Notes: generated from the letters alone by a model not told the origin. 64,000 nt of DNA from Campylobacterota bacterium (GCA_003643835.1 QMKX01000003.1:1-64000), one strand, 5' to 3'. Positions 26,418 to 36,164 are shown, counted from the stretch's first letter. Made by a program: numbers and translations.

Positions 26418-26877
26418 AAATATCCTTCGATATCTCTTTTGGCACAAGGTGTTCAAATTTGCCACCAAATCGTATTAACTCTCTTATGATTGATGAGCTT
26501 ATAAAGGCATTTTGAACTTTTGGCATAAAAAACACAGTCCGTATATTTTTATTTAAAGAGCTATTTGCATATCCCATTTGAAACTCATATTCAAAATCAC
26601 TCACGGCCCTAAGTCCTCTTATGACATGTTTTATATGCAAACTGTATGCAAGATCAACAAGTAAGTTATCAAATGCCACAACCTTAATTTTTGGCAACCT
26701 TTTAAGTGAATTTTCCACTAGTTTAACTCTATCTTTTATATCAAACATAGGTTTTTTTGTCCGACTAACTGCTACTGCCACAACTACCTCATCAAATACA
26801 CTTAAAGATGTTTCTATGATATCAATATGACCTATAGTTATAGGGTCAAATGTGCCACTATATAAAGCTTTTGTCAT
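26389..26877 (-). CDS. coaD: Phosphopantetheine adenylyltransferase
   Basis: CoaD makes dephospho-CoA from 4'-phosphopantetheine and ATP, the step before CoaE. The 162-residue protein has SGTFDPITIGHIDII (nucleotidyl-transferase TxGH motif), IRGLRAVSDFEYE and ISSSIIREL. Length and motifs are standard. It follows secF by 6 bases, and its end overlaps the tmk start. Confidence 0.96.
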   Translation of the reverse strand: MTKALYSGTFDPITIGHIDIIETSLSVFDEVVVAVAVSRTKKPMFDIKDRVKLVENSLKRLPKIKVVAFDNLLVDLAYSLHIKHVIRGLRAVSDFEYEFQMGYANSSLNKNIRTVFFMPKVQNAFISSSIIRELIRFGGKFEHLVPKEISKDIYEIYHNRGN

Positions 26878-26883
26878 AAATAT

Positions 26884-27855
26884 TTATATTGTGCCTTGTT
26901 CAAATTGTGCTCTTAGCCTATCTTTTTCTTGTTGTTGTTTGAGCTTAACAGCTAATATTTTTTTGTAGTTTGCTATTGAGAAATTTAAATTTATCAATAT
27001 AGTAGATGCTACAAATATAGACGAGTATGTTCCTACAACAATACCTACAAGAAGTGTAAAACTAAAACCTCTTATTATCTCCCCACCAAAAATATAAAGT
27101 GTAAATACCACAAAAAATGTCGTAAGAGATGTCAAAGTAGTTCTTGTAAGCGTTCTTGATACGCTATCATTGATAACTTCATCGAGCTTATTTGTTTTGG
27201 AGTTTGTGATACCTTCACGAATTCTATCAAATACTATAATCGTATCATTTAAAGAGTATCCCAATATAGTCAATATCGCTGCTAATATATCAAGATTTAC
27301 ATCAATAGCAAATAGCGATATGGCTCCCAGTGCTATTGATATATCGTGCACCAAAGCTACCACCGAAGAGATCGCAAATCGCCATTGGAATCTATACGAT
27401 ACATAAATAATGATAACTATTATAGATAACAATATAGCCATAATTCCTTTTGTCTGTAGCTCGTCACCTACTTTTGGTCCAACCATATCTACTTTTCTTA
27501 TCTCAAATTTGCCTGTAGAGGCTATAGTTTTTGATACTTCATCTCCTACATCGTTTGATATATTTTTTGTGCTTGTTGGTATTTTTAAAACAACCTCGTC
27601 ATTGGTTCCAAAATAGGAAACTATCGTGCCATCAAACTTACTGTTTTGTTTTAGTTTTTCCCGTATGCTGCTTATTGGTGCATCGCTTTGGTATTTGATT
27701 TGCACTGTTGTGCCGCCTGTGAAGTCTATACCATAATTTAAACCTTTAGTAAACAACAAAAAAAATGAAGCGACTACAAGCACTACAGATATTGATAATG
27801 ATATCTTTCTTTGTCCCATAAAATCATACATTTTATATTTTTTTAATAATTCCAT
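26884..27855 (-). CDS. secF: Protein-export membrane protein SecF
   Basis: SecF works with SecD to pull exported proteins across the inner membrane using the proton gradient. The 323-residue protein has six hydrophobic helices, the GLNYGIDFTGGTTVQI motif after helix 1, and GYSLNDTIIVFDRIRE near helix 4-5. Its ATG shares one base with the secD stop. A glutamine-rich, charged tail ends the protein. Confidence 0.96.
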   Translation of the reverse strand: MELLKKYKMYDFMGQRKISLSISVVLVVASFFLLFTKGLNYGIDFTGGTTVQIKYQSDAPISSIREKLKQNSKFDGTIVSYFGTNDEVVLKIPTSTKNISNDVGDEVSKTIASTGKFEIRKVDMVGPKVGDELQTKGIMAILLSIIVIIIYVSYRFQWRFAISSVVALVHDISIALGAISLFAIDVNLDILAAILTILGYSLNDTIIVFDRIREGITNSKTNKLDEVINDSVSRTLTRTTLTSLTTFFVVFTLYIFGGEIIRGFSFTLLVGIVVGTYSSIFVASTILINLNFSIANYKKILAVKLKQQQEKDRLRAQFEQGTI

Positions 27856-29423
27856 TATTTAATCCCAAACCATTTTCTTAAACTTTTTGCTTTTGCTATA
27901 TTTGGCATAAGTGTGTGATATATACCGTGAGTTCCAAGTATCGCAGTAAGCATAGATGCCAATATCCCTATAGATATAGTTATCGCAAACCCTTTGATAG
28001 GTCCTGTGCCATATACATACAATATCACCGCAACCAAAAGTGTGGTAATGTTTGCATCAAGTATCGCACTCATAGCGTTGTTGTAACCGTGTGTTATGCT
28101 AAACGATATGGAGTTTCCTTTTTTCAAAAGTTCGCGAACTCTTTCATTTATGATGACATTGGCATCTACTGCCATACCAACAGTGAGCACTATTCCTGCC
28201 ATACCGGGCAAAGTTAAAGTAGCTCCAAACATCGCCATAACAGCTATAATAATAAATATATTTGCTATCAAAGCTATGTTTGCTATAATACCCGCATATC
28301 CATAATACACAACCATAAAAATAACAACAAGTAAAAATCCTGCAAGGAGGGCAAGTATTGAAGATTTGACACTATCTGCACCCAAGCTAGGGCCTACACT
28401 TCTTTTTTCGAGCATCGCAACAGGAGCTTTGAGTGCCCCACTTCGTAAAGCAATTGCTACATTGCCTGCTTCATTGACCGTGAAACCTCCACTTATTTGA
28501 CCACTACCTCCACCTATTCGCTCTCTTATCACAGGAGCTGAATAAACCAAATTATCAAGCACGACAGCTAGTCGCACTCCAATATTTTTGCCAGTAAAAT
28601 CACCGAATATTCTAGCACCTGTAGCATCGAGCTTGAAGTTGATTATTGGTTGATTATTTTGGTCAAATGCTACAGACGCATCTGTAATTTGCGATCCAGT
28701 TAAAAGAGGTATAGCTTTTAGTAAGTATTTTGTCTCATTGTTGTCCGAACTAGGAAGTATCACATTGCCATAATTTTTGACATCTTCTTTGGACATGGTA
28801 TATACTTGGTCTGCTCTTTTTTCATCTATTGTCATCATTTCAAGTTTTGCAGGTTTTGCTATTAGCTCTCTTGCTCTTTGTTCTTCTTCGACAGTTTTGA
28901 TGCCAGGAAGCCCAATTGATATATCACTTTTGCCTTGTCTCGTGACTGATGGTTCTGCCAATCCAAACTGATCTAATCTATTTCGTATAGTTTCTACTAC
29001 TTGTGATACTGCTTTGTCTTTGATGTTTTGTTGTTCTATTTCATCTATAGTAACTTTATATCGTAAATTACTATCTTTGGTAAATTTCAAACCTATTGTG
29101 TCTGTTAGCATTTTTTCTATATTGACTTGTTCGTCACTATCAAGTAGCAAGAAACTAAAATGGTAATCATCGATTATAAGCTCTTCTATAAGTATAGAAG
29201 AATCATCTGTAAAATATTGCACACTTGAAGCTATAGACTTAATCTTCGATACTACTGCTTGGTCTGTTTGAACCCCCAAGAGCATATGTAAGCCACCTTG
29301 CAAGTCAAGTCCCAGCGATATTTTTTTGCCACTTGATGTTTGTAAAAACGAAGGCATAGAAAATACAATAGCACCCACTAAAGTAATAGCAAATATGACT
29401 ATACGATAGTTTATTCTGCTCAT
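27855..29423 (-). CDS. secD: Protein-export membrane protein SecD
   Basis: The 522-residue partner of SecF has an N-terminal helix, GLDLQGGLHMLLGV, a large periplasmic domain (about residues 50-340) and six C-terminal helices with GMAVDANVIINERVRE. It anchors the late steps of Sec export. It overlaps yajC by 4 bases and secF by 1. Length is as expected for Campylobacterota. Confidence 0.96.
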   Translation of the reverse strand: MSRINYRIVIFAITLVGAIVFSMPSFLQTSSGKKISLGLDLQGGLHMLLGVQTDQAVVSKIKSIASSVQYFTDDSSILIEELIIDDYHFSFLLLDSDEQVNIEKMLTDTIGLKFTKDSNLRYKVTIDEIEQQNIKDKAVSQVVETIRNRLDQFGLAEPSVTRQGKSDISIGLPGIKTVEEEQRARELIAKPAKLEMMTIDEKRADQVYTMSKEDVKNYGNVILPSSDNNETKYLLKAIPLLTGSQITDASVAFDQNNQPIINFKLDATGARIFGDFTGKNIGVRLAVVLDNLVYSAPVIRERIGGGSGQISGGFTVNEAGNVAIALRSGALKAPVAMLEKRSVGPSLGADSVKSSILALLAGFLLVVIFMVVYYGYAGIIANIALIANIFIIIAVMAMFGATLTLPGMAGIVLTVGMAVDANVIINERVRELLKKGNSISFSITHGYNNAMSAILDANITTLLVAVILYVYGTGPIKGFAITISIGILASMLTAILGTHGIYHTLMPNIAKAKSLRKWFGIK

Positions 29424-29695
29424 TTTTCTATTTTTGATGCTATATAATCAATAGCTACTTTCATCTTGCTACCATCCATATTTTTAACTTCATAAAAACT
29501 GTCTGTAATTTTGTTTATCACTACAATCACACCGCCATTTGTAACCACCTCGTCACCAACTTTTAATGCCGCTACCATCTGTTTGTGTTCTTTTGCTTGT
29601 CTTTGCTGAGGTCTTATTATTAAAAAATAAAAAATAGCAAAAAGTGCCACCAATGGCAACAATGAACCCAATAGATTTCCGCCTTGCGTATCCAT
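29420..29695 (-). CDS. yajC: Preprotein translocase subunit YajC
   Basis: YajC is a small membrane protein bound to SecDF. The 91 residues have one N-terminal helix (SLLPLVALFAIFYFLIIRPQ) followed by the typical RPQQRQAKEHKQMV and LKVGDEVVTNGGVIVV. It is the first gene of the minus-strand secDF transcript, with AAAGGAG before its ATG and a clear -10 box further upstream. Confidence 0.96.
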   Translation of the reverse strand: MDTQGGNLLGSLLPLVALFAIFYFLIIRPQQRQAKEHKQMVAALKVGDEVVTNGGVIVVINKITDSFYEVKNMDGSKMKVAIDYIASKIEK

Positions 29696-29713
29696 AATTC
29701 TCCTTTTTTGGTT

Positions 29714-29719
29714 ATTATA
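29714..29719 (-). promoter_or_regulatory. Putative -10 box of the yajC-secD-secF operon
   Basis: TATAAT on the minus strand, 18 bases before the yajC ATG with AAAGGAG between. A divergent gene, lnt, starts within 40 bases. Confidence 0.55.
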
Positions 29720-29751
29720 CTAAAATTAACTTATATATGATACAATATGTT

Positions 29752-30945
29752 ATGAATATATTAAAATCTTTTGTTCTTGCTTGTATATTTTCATCTTCAA
29801 TATATTTGCAATATTTTAATATTAGCTATTTGTGGTTAAACAGTTTTATAGGAATAGCAGCAATATATCTTGTGTTAAAGCAAACTAAAAAAACTCTTTT
29901 TTTTGTAGGTTTTTTTGTAGGCATATTGTGGTTTTGGTGGGTTTATCATAGTTTTGAGTATTATGGACTTTCTCATATATCGTATTTTGTCGTAATTCTT
30001 ATAGGCCTTATATACGGCGCAGTTTTTTATATAGTTGGTATTAGTTCAAATATATATATAAAAGCTTCACTATTTGGTAGTTTGTATTTTGTGTCTATTC
30101 TCGGGTTCAATTGGTTTAAGCCACAAGCTATATTTGCAAATAGTTATTTTGATGTTACTTTTATAGCATTTGCTACAATACTATTAAGTTTGTCATTAGT
30201 GATACAAAAACGAAATTGGTATTATGCTCTTTTATTGGTATTTGCTTTTGATTTTTCAAGCCTTAAAATAAACAAACCAACATTAAATATATATATGCCA
30301 CAATATAACACACCACAAGACCAAAAATGGAAAAAATCCTACAAACAAACCTTGATAAATCAAAATTTAGAAAATATAAACTATGCTATAAATATGGGCT
30401 ATGAGTTTATAATATTACCTGAAACTGCATTTCCTTTTGCCTTAAACAAAGATGAAAAACTATTACAACTATTGCAAGAAAAAAGTAAAACTATAGCCAT
30501 AGTCGCTGGCGGATTGGAGCTTGTAGATGACAAGTATTATAATACTAGTTATTTTTTTCACAAACAAAAACTTAAAATAGCAAGAAAGCTTGTGCTTGTG
30601 CCATTTGGTGAGGCGGTGCCACTTCCGGCTATGATTAGAGACTGGGTAAATGACAAGTTTTATAATGGAGCAAAAGATTACGAAGTAGCAAAAAAACCAA
30701 CAACATTTGATATAAGTGGCATAAAGTTTCGCAACGCCATATGTTACGAGGCAACAACAGATAAAATATTTGAAAATTTAGATACAAGATATATGGTTGT
30801 ATTGTCAAACAATGCTTGGTTTGTTCCATCTATTGAGCCTGCGCTACAAAATATGCTTTTGAAGTACTATGCTAGAAAATATGATATGATGATATACCAT
30901 AGTTCAAACAGTTCTGAAAATACAATTATTAAAAACAGTTTTTAA
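29752..30945 (+). CDS. lnt: Apolipoprotein N-acyltransferase
   Basis: Lnt adds the third acyl chain to lipoproteins in the inner membrane, relevant here for the lipoproteins of this window. Several N-terminal helices are followed by a nitrilase-like domain. The triad is visible: Glu in LPETAFPFAL, Lys in KIARKLVLVPFGE and Cys in NAICYEATT. ATG 29752 gives 397 residues; another ATG at 29737 lies inside a TATGATACAAT sequence that looks like a promoter, and neither has a ribosome site. The C-terminus ends soon after YHSSNSSE and is short compared with many Lnt proteins. Confidence 0.88.
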   Translation: MNILKSFVLACIFSSSIYLQYFNISYLWLNSFIGIAAIYLVLKQTKKTLFFVGFFVGILWFWWVYHSFEYYGLSHISYFVVILIGLIYGAVFYIVGISSNIYIKASLFGSLYFVSILGFNWFKPQAIFANSYFDVTFIAFATILLSLSLVIQKRNWYYALLLVFAFDFSSLKINKPTLNIYMPQYNTPQDQKWKKSYKQTLINQNLENINYAINMGYEFIILPETAFPFALNKDEKLLQLLQEKSKTIAIVAGGLELVDDKYYNTSYFFHKQKLKIARKLVLVPFGEAVPLPAMIRDWVNDKFYNGAKDYEVAKKPTTFDISGIKFRNAICYEATTDKIFENLDTRYMVVLSNNAWFVPSIEPALQNMLLKYYARKYDMMIYHSSNSSENTIIKNSF

Positions 30946-30983
30946 GTTAAAAATGGTATCATTCAATTAAAAATAAGGCACAT

Positions 30984-31649
30984 ATGAAAAACTACATACT
31001 AAAAAATACAGGCAAGCTTGGTTTTATATTTATAGCATCAATGTTCTTGTATCTTTCTTATAACTTATATATTGCCCCAGTAGATGGGTTTACCGAAAAA
31101 TTTATATATCTTATAAAAACATATGGATATGTGATGCTTTTTGCTTGGAGTGTGCTTGAGGGCGAAACTGGTCTTGTCATGGCCGGACTTTTGTCACATA
31201 CTGGCGATATGAATTTGTATTTATCTATATTTATAGCAGGGCTCGGAGGTTTCGTAGGCGATCAGATATACTTTTATATAGGCCGTTTTAACAAACAATA
31301 TGTAACTAAAAAACTCAAAAAACAAAGACGAAAATTTGCATTTGCGCATCTACTTTTGAAAAGATTTGGTTGGCCTATAATATTTGTGCAAAGATATATG
31401 TATGGTCTTAGAACCATCATACCAATATCTATTGGTTTGACAAGATACGATGCTAAAACATTTGCTTTTATTAACTTGATATCAGCATGGGTTTGGGGTG
31501 CTATAACTATCGTGCCTGTGTGGTATTTTGGTGAAGAGATACTAATAATAATCAATACTATAAAAGAACACTGGTATTTTGTGTTACCATTTATATTGAT
31601 AATAGGTAGCTCTATATATATTTATTTTCACAAACAAACAAAAAAATAA
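30984..31649 (+). CDS. DedA family membrane protein
   Basis: The 221-residue protein has the DedA/VTT fold: an early Glu in SVLEGETGLVMAG, GGFVGDQIYFYIGR, and KRFGWPIIFVQRYMYGLRT with the conserved arginines, ending with re-entrant and transmembrane helices. Family members flip undecaprenyl phosphate or other lipids across the inner membrane. It has an extra N-terminal helix. It lies between lnt and a hemolysin III protein with short gaps. Confidence 0.88.
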   Translation: MKNYILKNTGKLGFIFIASMFLYLSYNLYIAPVDGFTEKFIYLIKTYGYVMLFAWSVLEGETGLVMAGLLSHTGDMNLYLSIFIAGLGGFVGDQIYFYIGRFNKQYVTKKLKKQRRKFAFAHLLLKRFGWPIIFVQRYMYGLRTIIPISIGLTRYDAKTFAFINLISAWVWGAITIVPVWYFGEEILIIINTIKEHWYFVLPFILIIGSSIYIYFHKQTKK

Positions 31650-31666
31650 GCAACAAGGAATAAACA

Positions 31667-32329
31667 ATGACACAAAAGACAAAACAACACAGAATAACAG
31701 CAAAATATACCATAATAGAAGAGGTGATTAACTCTACAACTCATGGCATAGGTATATTGTTTAGTATTGTTGGTTTGACAGTGCTTGTCGCTTTTGCATC
31801 TCTAAATGGCTCTCCTATACTTATAACAAGCTGTGCTATTTTTGGCGGCACTATGATATTTGCCTATTCGTCATCAACTTTATATCATGCTATTACAAAC
31901 GAAAAAGCAAAACAAATATTTAGACAATTTGACCATGCCTCAATATACCTTTTGATAGCAGGCACTTATACACCTATATCGCTAATTTTGTTAAACGATT
32001 CGTTAAGGTGGTTTATATTTTTTGTTATATGGATTGTAGCCATAGTTGGAGTTGTTTTAAAATTTGTTTATGCAAATAGATTTAAAAGATTATCTTTGGT
32101 TTTGTATTTAATCATGGGTTGGTTTATAGTTGTAGCCACAAATCAACTTATGACAAATATGCAAACCAATGGTTTGTGGCTTTTATTGATAGGTGGACTT
32201 TTCTATTCTGTGGGCGTTATTTTTTATGTATGGAGGTTGTTGCCTTACAATCATGCGATATGGCACTTGTTTGTGTTGTCAGGAAGTGTCACTCACTATT
32301 TTATGGTTTTGTTTTATGTCATACCATAA
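31667..32329 (+). CDS. Hemolysin III (YqfA/PAQR) family membrane protein
   Basis: The 220-residue protein has seven predicted helices and the family metal-site residues: NSTTHGIGI near the start, SSTLYHAI, FDHASIYLLIAGTYTP and the C-terminal YNHAIWHLFVL. PAQR-type proteins are membrane hydrolases or receptors; the bacterial role is not settled and the hemolysin name is historic. It ends 51 bases before the convergent aldehyde dehydrogenase gene. Confidence 0.9.
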   Translation: MTQKTKQHRITAKYTIIEEVINSTTHGIGILFSIVGLTVLVAFASLNGSPILITSCAIFGGTMIFAYSSSTLYHAITNEKAKQIFRQFDHASIYLLIAGTYTPISLILLNDSLRWFIFFVIWIVAIVGVVLKFVYANRFKRLSLVLYLIMGWFIVVATNQLMTNMQTNGLWLLLIGGLFYSVGVIFYVWRLLPYNHAIWHLFVLSGSVTHYFMVLFYVIP

Positions 32330-32363
32330 AGTTATCAAGTTTATAAATTTTGTAAAGAATATA

Positions 32364-32378
32364 AAGGTCACCTCTAAA
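32364..32378. repeat. Left copy of an exact 15-bp inverted pair
   Basis: AAGGTCACCTCTAAA is the exact complement of TTTAGAGGTGACCTT at 40435-40449. It lies two bases after the end of the aldehyde dehydrogenase gene, in the 51-bp gap between two convergent genes. The pair brackets the whole minus-strand block. The core AGGTCACCT is itself a 4+4 dyad. Confidence 0.75.
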
Positions 32379-32380
32379 AA

Positions 32381-33796
32381 CTAACAGATAGTTACTGATT
32401 TTATGTCAGTCATCTCTTCTATTGCATATTTGGGTCCCTCTTTTCCAATACCACTTTGTCCTATACCACCATATGGTTGGATATCAAATCTTAATGTCGG
32501 TATATCGTTTATTATTACACCACCACACGATGCTTCTTGTATAAATTGTTTTGTTTGATTTAAATTGTTTGTAAATATTGAGTATTGAAGTCCATATTGA
32601 GAGCTATTAATTTTTTTTATAGCTTCATCAAAATTTTTAACTTTTATCAAACTTACTATTGGAGCAAACACCTCTTCACAAACTATGTTCATATCATCTG
32701 TAACATTCGTCATAATTGTAGGGTAAAAATTTAAATCTTCGTTGAAACCACCCGTAAGTATATTAGCGCCTTGTGATGCAGCATCGCGACACCACTTTTT
32801 TGCCCTATTTACACTATCTTGATTGATAAGTGGCCCGATAAATGTATTTTCATCGTATGGGTTCCCAACGATAAGTTTGTTTGTTTCTGTTTTTAAGATA
32901 TCTGTAAACTTGTCATAAATAGTCTCATCTATATATATTCGCTGTAAGCTTATACATACTTGCCCACTATTGACAAAAGCACCAAACACTGCTCTTTTAG
33001 CAGCTAACTCTATATTTGCTGTTGTGTCTATATATGTGCCAGCATTGCCGCCCAATTCCAGTGCCAGTTTTTTTATGCCAGCTTTTTGAGCGATAATTTT
33101 ACCTACAGGAACACTACCTGTAAAGCTAATCATTCGTGGTATCGGCGAAGATACTAAAGTTTCACCCACTTCTACATCGCCATATACTAAACTTATTGCA
33201 TCTTTTATAGCATATTTGCTTTGGATAAAAAGTTTTATAAATTTATATGCTGTTAGCGGTGCTTCGGGTGTAGGCTTGAGCACAATAGCGTTACCAGATA
33301 TGATAGCTGGAGCTATTTTGTGTGCCACTAAATTTAATGGAAAGTTAAAAGGGGTAATACAAGCTACCACTCCTACAGGCTCCCTATACCAATAAGACAA
33401 AGTTTTTTTGCCACTATTTTGAGCATCTGTATGATATGTTTGGCCGTTTAGCTCATACATAGCAGATATACTCAAGTGTATTGTTTCTATGCATCTATCT
33501 ACTTCAATTTTAGAAAAACTTATGGGCTTGCCTACTTCATCTGTAATAGTTTTGGCCATATCGTTTTTTTTATCTTTTAAATTTTTTGCAACATCTTCAA
33601 GCCACGCAACTCTTTGTGAAAGTTTTGAGCTTTTGGTATCGTTAGATGCTTTTTTTGCTATGGTTAAAGCACGCTTTGTATCATCTATGCTACATAAAGC
33701 ATATTTTGATACTATTTTTTTGTCATATGGACTAAATCTTGTTTTTAGAACATCTCTTGATATCTCTTCACTTCCTAAAAATATATTTGCAATCAT
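32381..33796 (-). CDS. NAD(P)-dependent aldehyde dehydrogenase
   Basis: The 471-residue protein has all ALDH residues: the Asn in ITPFNFPLN, Lys in VLKPTPEAPL, Glu in LALELGGNAG and the catalytic Cys in NSGQVCISLQRIYID. Sequence style (ELGGNAG, GQVCISLQR) resembles the lactaldehyde / phosphonoacetaldehyde / small-aldehyde group; the true substrate is not determinable. It overlaps folB by 4 bases at its start, so it is read with folB and plsY. It is unrelated in role to the second ALDH domain in this window, in PutA. Confidence 0.88.
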   Translation of the reverse strand: MIANIFLGSEEISRDVLKTRFSPYDKKIVSKYALCSIDDTKRALTIAKKASNDTKSSKLSQRVAWLEDVAKNLKDKKNDMAKTITDEVGKPISFSKIEVDRCIETIHLSISAMYELNGQTYHTDAQNSGKKTLSYWYREPVGVVACITPFNFPLNLVAHKIAPAIISGNAIVLKPTPEAPLTAYKFIKLFIQSKYAIKDAISLVYGDVEVGETLVSSPIPRMISFTGSVPVGKIIAQKAGIKKLALELGGNAGTYIDTTANIELAAKRAVFGAFVNSGQVCISLQRIYIDETIYDKFTDILKTETNKLIVGNPYDENTFIGPLINQDSVNRAKKWCRDAASQGANILTGGFNEDLNFYPTIMTNVTDDMNIVCEEVFAPIVSLIKVKNFDEAIKKINSSQYGLQYSIFTNNLNQTKQFIQEASCGGVIINDIPTLRFDIQPYGGIGQSGIGKEGPKYAIEEMTDIKSVTIC

Positions 33797-34110
33797 AATC
33801 TAGCTCCTACTACACAATTTGATAAAATATCTGGCTTTGATATTTTAATATCTACATTGTTTACATTGTGTTTAGTTTTAAAGTAGTATTTGCATGCAAT
33901 TAAAGCTTGCTCTATGAGTTCAAACTTACCATCTATTATGATATTTTGTATGTCAGTTGTGACTTTTGAGTAGTCAATATAAAGGTTTTTTTGTTTGTCA
34001 TAATTATAATCAAGTTCTATATCCACGATGATTATTTGCATATTGTGTCGCTCGTGTTCCAAAACACCTAATATAGCTTTAAATTTTAGACCACTAATAA
34101 ATAGCTTCAA
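33793..34110 (-). CDS. folB: Dihydroneopterin aldolase family protein FolB
   Basis: FolB splits dihydroneopterin to the pterin precursor of folate. The 105-residue protein has IRGV-type start ISGLKFKAILGVLEHERHN with the conserved Glu, and a C-terminal region with a KPDILSNCVVGARL end. It is a little shorter than typical (about 120), and divergent, so activity is likely but not certain. It overlaps both neighbours by 4 bases. Confidence 0.85.
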   Translation of the reverse strand: MKLFISGLKFKAILGVLEHERHNMQIIIVDIELDYNYDKQKNLYIDYSKVTTDIQNIIIDGKFELIEQALIACKYYFKTKHNVNNVDIKISKPDILSNCVVGARL

Positions 34111-34724
34111 ATTTTTTTCTCTTTCCCTTGAAATACTCTTATGATATTTGGTATATGTTTATAAAAAATTATAAATATTATTATGTAAAGCGGGGCATTT
34201 GAATTTATACCTAATCCATCGTTGAGAACAATAGCACTTAACATAATACCAGCTAAAGCAGCAAGCGAGCTTATAGATGATATTTTAAATAGTTTTGCGC
34301 TTGCTACCCAGACCACAACACCTATCAATGTAGGTATAGGCAACAAAATCAAAAAAACACCTAGCGCTGTCGCAACTCCTTTGCCACCTTCAAATACAAG
34401 ATATATACTATAACAATGTCCAAGCACAGATAGCACACCAACTGCCCATACAGTTTCAAGAGACAAGTCAAACATATATGCTACTGTTATTATACCCATG
34501 CCTTTTGTGCCATCAAATAAAATCGTAGCTATGCCAAGCTTTTGAGCTAAACGAGGATCTTTTTCTTTAACCACTCTTAAAACATTGGTAGCACCTATAC
34601 TTTGGCTACCAGATTGCTGTATATTTACTTTTGCGAACAATTTTGCGAGGATCAAACCAAATGGAATAGACCCTACAAGATATGCCGATAGATAAAACAT
34701 TATATTTATATTTAAATACTCCAT
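34107..34724 (-). CDS. plsY: Glycerol-3-phosphate acyltransferase PlsY
   Basis: PlsY transfers the acyl group from acyl phosphate to glycerol-3-phosphate, the first step of phospholipid synthesis, in the inner membrane. The 205-residue protein has the family motifs YLVGSIPFGLILAK, GSQSIGATNVLR and GGKGVATALGV, and five hydrophobic helices. It starts after AAGGAG. The hairpin upstream separates it from mgtE, so it likely has its own promoter. Confidence 0.95.
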   Translation of the reverse strand: MEYLNINIMFYLSAYLVGSIPFGLILAKLFAKVNIQQSGSQSIGATNVLRVVKEKDPRLAQKLGIATILFDGTKGMGIITVAYMFDLSLETVWAVGVLSVLGHCYSIYLVFEGGKGVATALGVFLILLPIPTLIGVVVWVASAKLFKISSISSLAALAGIMLSAIVLNDGLGINSNAPLYIIIFIIFYKHIPNIIRVFQGKEKKI

Positions 34725-34768
34725 AAAACTCCTTAGTTTTTAATCAATTTTTTAGTTAAAATACTTAT

Positions 34769-34813
34769 AATAAATTAGAATAGAAAATCTTTAGAAAGAT
34801 TTTCTAATTTATT
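34769..34813. terminator. AT-rich hairpin between mgtE and plsY
   Basis: AGAAAATCTTT pairs perfectly with AAAGATTTTCT around a two-base loop, and outside it AATAAATTAGAA pairs with TTCTAATTTATT after a five-base bulge. It lies downstream of mgtE on the minus strand, 45 bases before the plsY start. It fits an mgtE terminator, although the T-run is interrupted. Confidence 0.6.
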
Positions 34814-34835
34814 TTCAATTATGTCTGTAATTATA

Positions 34836-36164
34836 TCATAATAATATCAAAGTTGCCAACCATAAAAATACAAAGAATCCTACAACATCTGTAATAGTAG
34901 TCAAAACTACAGTGCTACCAATAGCTGGGTCAATCTCATATTTTTGTAGCATCAGTGGTATTGTAGCCCCAAAGAATCCTGCAATAACTATATTTATAAC
35001 CATACTAATCGCTATCACAAAACCCAAATAAGGTATATCAAACCAAATATACGATACGGCTCCTATCGCAAATCCAAATATTGCGCCATTAAACAATGCT
35101 ATAATTAACTCTTTTTTTATAACTCTTTTAGTATCTCTTTGGTCTATCTCACCTATAGCTAATTGACGAACCGCCACGGTTAGACTTTGTGTGCCAGCAT
35201 TGCCACCCATGGACGCAACTATAGGCATAAGCACAGCAAGAGCTACAATAGTTTCCAAAGTATCAGTAAATAAACCTATCACTACAGATGCTATTATAGC
35301 TGTAAACAGATTGATACCAAGCCAAACTGCTCTTGTTTTTGTGGATTTATAAATATCTTCATCCTCTTCGGCGTCATCATTTACCCCTGCTAAATTATAT
35401 ATCTGTTTTGTAGCTTGTTCATTTATGATGTCATAAATATCGTCAGATGTAATTCGTCCAATAAGTATGCCATAACGATCAACTATCGGCATAACAGATA
35501 GGTCATATTGTTCAAAACTATACACTACATCTTTTATCTCATTTGTATCTCGTGCCCAAATTACATCAAAATTATCTTTACTATCTTGTATGTTCTCTAT
35601 CAGGCTTTTCTTAAACTCAAATACAAGCAGATCGTCTAATCCTATAGTATATTTAAGAACATTTTTATCGTCTGTTATAAATAGATTTTGTATATGTTCA
35701 AGATCGCCACTTTTTTTTAGCTTAGCAAATCGCTTGATGACATCGTGAACATTTTCATTCAAATTTGCCCCAAAAAGCTCTGTTTGCATATACGAACCAG
35801 CTTTGTTTTCATCGTAAGTTTTGAGTTTTTGTATATCTTGCTGATCTTTTATGCTTAGGCGCTTGAAAAGTATTTTTGCTTTTTGTTCATCTACTTCTTC
35901 TATCTCTTGTATCATTTTAACCTGATCGTCTGATTCTAAACTATTTAAAGCTGTTGATAATACATCTATATCACTTGTATTTATGATTTGATTTATAAAT
36001 CTATCTGGCAAGGCAAGCGCAACATCGCCCAGAAGTGTAGCAGGTATAAGCTTTATCGCTACATCAAACTCTGACTCACTAAACTGTTTTAAGATATTGA
36101 CTAAAGGAGATGCGTGAAGCTGACTAAACTCTTTTGATTTTAGATATTCTTTTATTCTATGCAT
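34836..36164 (-). CDS. mgtE: Magnesium transporter MgtE
   Basis: MgtE is a magnesium channel gated by its own cytoplasmic domains. The 442-residue protein has the superhelical N domain (residues about 1-125), paired CBS domains (about 130-255) and five C-terminal helices with VASMGGNAGTQSLTVAVRQLA, the signature of the pore region, followed by the FFGATIPLMLQK segment. The start overlaps the end of lpxK by 8 bases. Regulation by a magnesium riboswitch was not seen and would be odd inside the transcript. Confidence 0.95.
   Translation of the reverse strand: MHRIKEYLKSKEFSQLHASPLVNILKQFSESEFDVAIKLIPATLLGDVALALPDRFINQIINTSDIDVLSTALNSLESDDQVKMIQEIEEVDEQKAKILFKRLSIKDQQDIQKLKTYDENKAGSYMQTELFGANLNENVHDVIKRFAKLKKSGDLEHIQNLFITDDKNVLKYTIGLDDLLVFEFKKSLIENIQDSKDNFDVIWARDTNEIKDVVYSFEQYDLSVMPIVDRYGILIGRITSDDIYDIINEQATKQIYNLAGVNDDAEEDEDIYKSTKTRAVWLGINLFTAIIASVVIGLFTDTLETIVALAVLMPIVASMGGNAGTQSLTVAVRQLAIGEIDQRDTKRVIKKELIIALFNGAIFGFAIGAVSYIWFDIPYLGFVIAISMVINIVIAGFFGATIPLMLQKYEIDPAIGSTVVLTTITDVVGFFVFLWLATLILL

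Noticed and set aside
25468-29695. Second inverted block (yajC to crcB) like the one at 32381-40361
   Set aside because: I found no matching inverted repeat in the flanking gaps (25459-25467 and 29696-29751).
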